Assembly: GCA_023428335.1 (NCBI GenBank)
Contig: JAEYYS010000016.1
Span: 1-8,545, forward strand
Direction of reading: 5' to 3'
Length of the DNA: 8,545 nt
Source: Verrucomicrobiota bacterium
GTDB lineage: Bacteria > Verrucomicrobiota > Verrucomicrobiia > Verrucomicrobiales > Verrucomicrobiaceae
The first letter of the stretch is position 1. Every line of letters begins with the position of its first letter. The notes beneath the pieces were generated by a model that saw only the letters and a list, made by a program, of their open reading frames with translations, did not search any database and had not been told where the DNA came from. Shown here one piece after another: positions 7,787-8,545 of the stretch. The position numbers were made by a program, and so were the translations under genes.

Positions 7787-8461
7787 ATGGTGTCTGTCCG
7801 CCAGTCGCTGCCGCTTCGGCAGTCGCAAGCCCTCCCCGGGTCGCCGCCTCGCGGCGCTCTTGGGCTGCCGCCGTCCCCAGGGCTTGCCTTGGCCGCGGCT
7901 CTGGTGCTGTCCGCCTGCGGCCAGCGGGAGTCAGCAGCAACCAACACCGATGTCCCCAAACCTATCGCAACATCTGATGCGCAGATCGAGCGGGCCGTTG
8001 AGGATGCTTTGACATCTCCGGGGCCTTCCACCTCGACGAAATCCGATGTGCAAGCCGGGCTCAAAGCGCAGGCTGAGGAGATTCTAGCCAAGTACCCAAA
8101 CAAGAACGCTCAGGACCTGCTGACCGTTCCGGAGGTGGTTGAAGCGTTCAAAGCTGGCATGACGAAGCTCTCCAAGGACAAAAAGCTGTTGGACCAGCTC
8201 AAGAGCACTGCGGGGATAGTGGCGGAGATGAAGGGCCTTTCGAGTGAACCTGGCACTTTTAACCTCAATTTTGACATCAAAAGCTACGATCATGTTCGCA
8301 AGTCACGTCTGCTCCAAGCGGTCTTATCGGAGGATCCGAAGCAGATCGTTCGCTTCATGACAGAAGAAATTGGCGAGGCGGTGCCGGAGCTGAGCTTTGA
8401 GGGCGCCGAGCGCGCCTCCAACGGTGTCTCCATCAAGGCAAACCCGCCGCCCGCCCAATAA
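7787..8461 (+). CDS. Hypothetical lipoprotein, unrecognised family
   Basis: The 224-residue product from ATG 7787 has no family I recognise. A hydrophobic run (LALAAALVLSACG) ends in a good lipobox, LSAC (Cys44), so the mature part should be lipid-anchored outside the cytoplasm. The preceding 32 residues are long and Pro/Arg-rich for a signal-peptide n-region, and their DNA coincides with strong inverted repeats. The mature part is mostly predicted helix: IERAVEDAL, VQAGLKAQAEEILAKY, VVEAFKAGMTKLSKDKKLLDQLK. It then has a short segment with possible strand (FNLNFDIKSYDHV) and a helix (LQAVLSEDPKQIVRFM), and no catalytic motif is evident. It lies 11 bases after dnaK, so it may be read from the same transcript. 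By hand count, two 60-base rows inside it are 53% and 47% GC, against 65% for a row in dnaK, which suggests a different origin. ATG 7787 and the GTG right after it are the only good starts. Confidence 0.68.
   Translation: MVSVRQSLPLRQSQALPGSPPRGALGLPPSPGLALAAALVLSACGQRESAATNTDVPKPIATSDAQIERAVEDALTSPGPSTSTKSDVQAGLKAQAEEILAKYPNKNAQDLLTVPEVVEAFKAGMTKLSKDKKLLDQLKSTAGIVAEMKGLSSEPGTFNLNFDIKSYDHVRKSRLLQAVLSEDPKQIVRFMTEEIGEAVPELSFEGAERASNGVSIKANPPPAQ
7808..7887. repeat. Nested inverted repeats after dnaK, inside the lipoprotein signal region
   Basis: Three perfect inverted repeats lie within 80 bases. They are CTGCCG-CTT-CGGCAG (7808-7822), an outer pair GCAAGCCCT (7825-7833) with AGGGCTTGC (7879-7887), and inside it CGCCGC-CTC-GCGGCG (7842-7856). 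RNA from here should fold strongly. No T-run follows, so a standard terminator is unlikely. A REP-like repeat element or an attenuating structure after dnaK would fit. Confidence 0.6.
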
Positions 8462-8472
8462 CCCTTTCCCCC

Positions 8473-8512
8473 ACCGAGAACCAAGAACTCCCAACCGAGA
8501 ACCGAGAACTCC
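8473..8512 (+). repeat. 19-base direct repeat, two copies
   Basis: ACCGAGAACCAAGAACTCC (8473-8491) is repeated with one mismatch at 8494-8512, a period of 21. Each copy is itself built of two GAGAAC/AAGAAC-type 8-base units. It lies in non-coding DNA 12 bases after the lipoprotein gene. Nothing else was seen in 8513-8545. Confidence 0.7.
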
Positions 8513-8545
8513 TAGAATTTTCCGCCCGGCCGCCGTGCCCCACCC

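Noticed and set aside
7808..7887. Rho-independent terminator of dnaK
   Set aside because: The stems are strong but no run of T follows, and the region is inside an open reading frame with a good lipobox.

Overview
The window is high-GC bacterial DNA with densely packed genes. The best guess for the source is a member of the Verrucomicrobiota, probably Opitutaceae-like. This rests on recall: the start of a CE15 glucuronoyl-esterase-type protein resembles Opitutus homologues, most genes lack Shine-Dalgarno sites, and a GAGAACC-type direct repeat lies at the right end. No rRNA, tRNA, CRISPR array, transposase or phage gene was seen. No stretch longer than about 230 bases lacks a gene.

Left part, minus strand (3038 down to 1): three co-directional genes read leftward. 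They are a lipoprotein-type NodB/CE4 polysaccharide deacetylase, a membrane-associated dynamin-like GTPase, and the first 127 codons of a secreted CE15-like carbohydrate esterase that runs off the window. The gaps are about 35 bases each, so one transcript is plausible. The themes are cell envelope, polysaccharide and membrane.

Middle part, plus strand (3175-5605): this unit is divergent from the first. It holds a Tat-exported sulfite-oxidase-family molybdoenzyme, then after 2 bases a small exported c-type cytochrome (one CVICH site), then an ATGA-overlapping short-chain dehydrogenase/reductase. The first two look like a periplasmic SorA/SorB-type dehydrogenase in which the molybdenum site passes electrons to the haem. 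Two active-site positions of the molybdoenzyme appear changed, so sulfite as the substrate is not certain. The role of the reductase in this operon is unknown.

Right part, plus strand: a 229-base intergenic region (5606-5834) rich in inverted and direct repeats precedes a complete stand-alone dnaK with no grpE, dnaJ or hrcA beside it. Eleven bases after dnaK lies an unrecognised lipoprotein gene. Its signal-peptide-coding part coincides with strong nested inverted repeats, and its body is clearly lower in GC than its neighbours. The window ends in non-coding sequence with a 19-base direct repeat.

No clearly new multi-gene system was found. The points most worth a second look are the repeat-rich dnaK leader, the hairpin-encoded lipoprotein signal peptide, and the altered molybdoenzyme with its cytochrome and coupled reductase.
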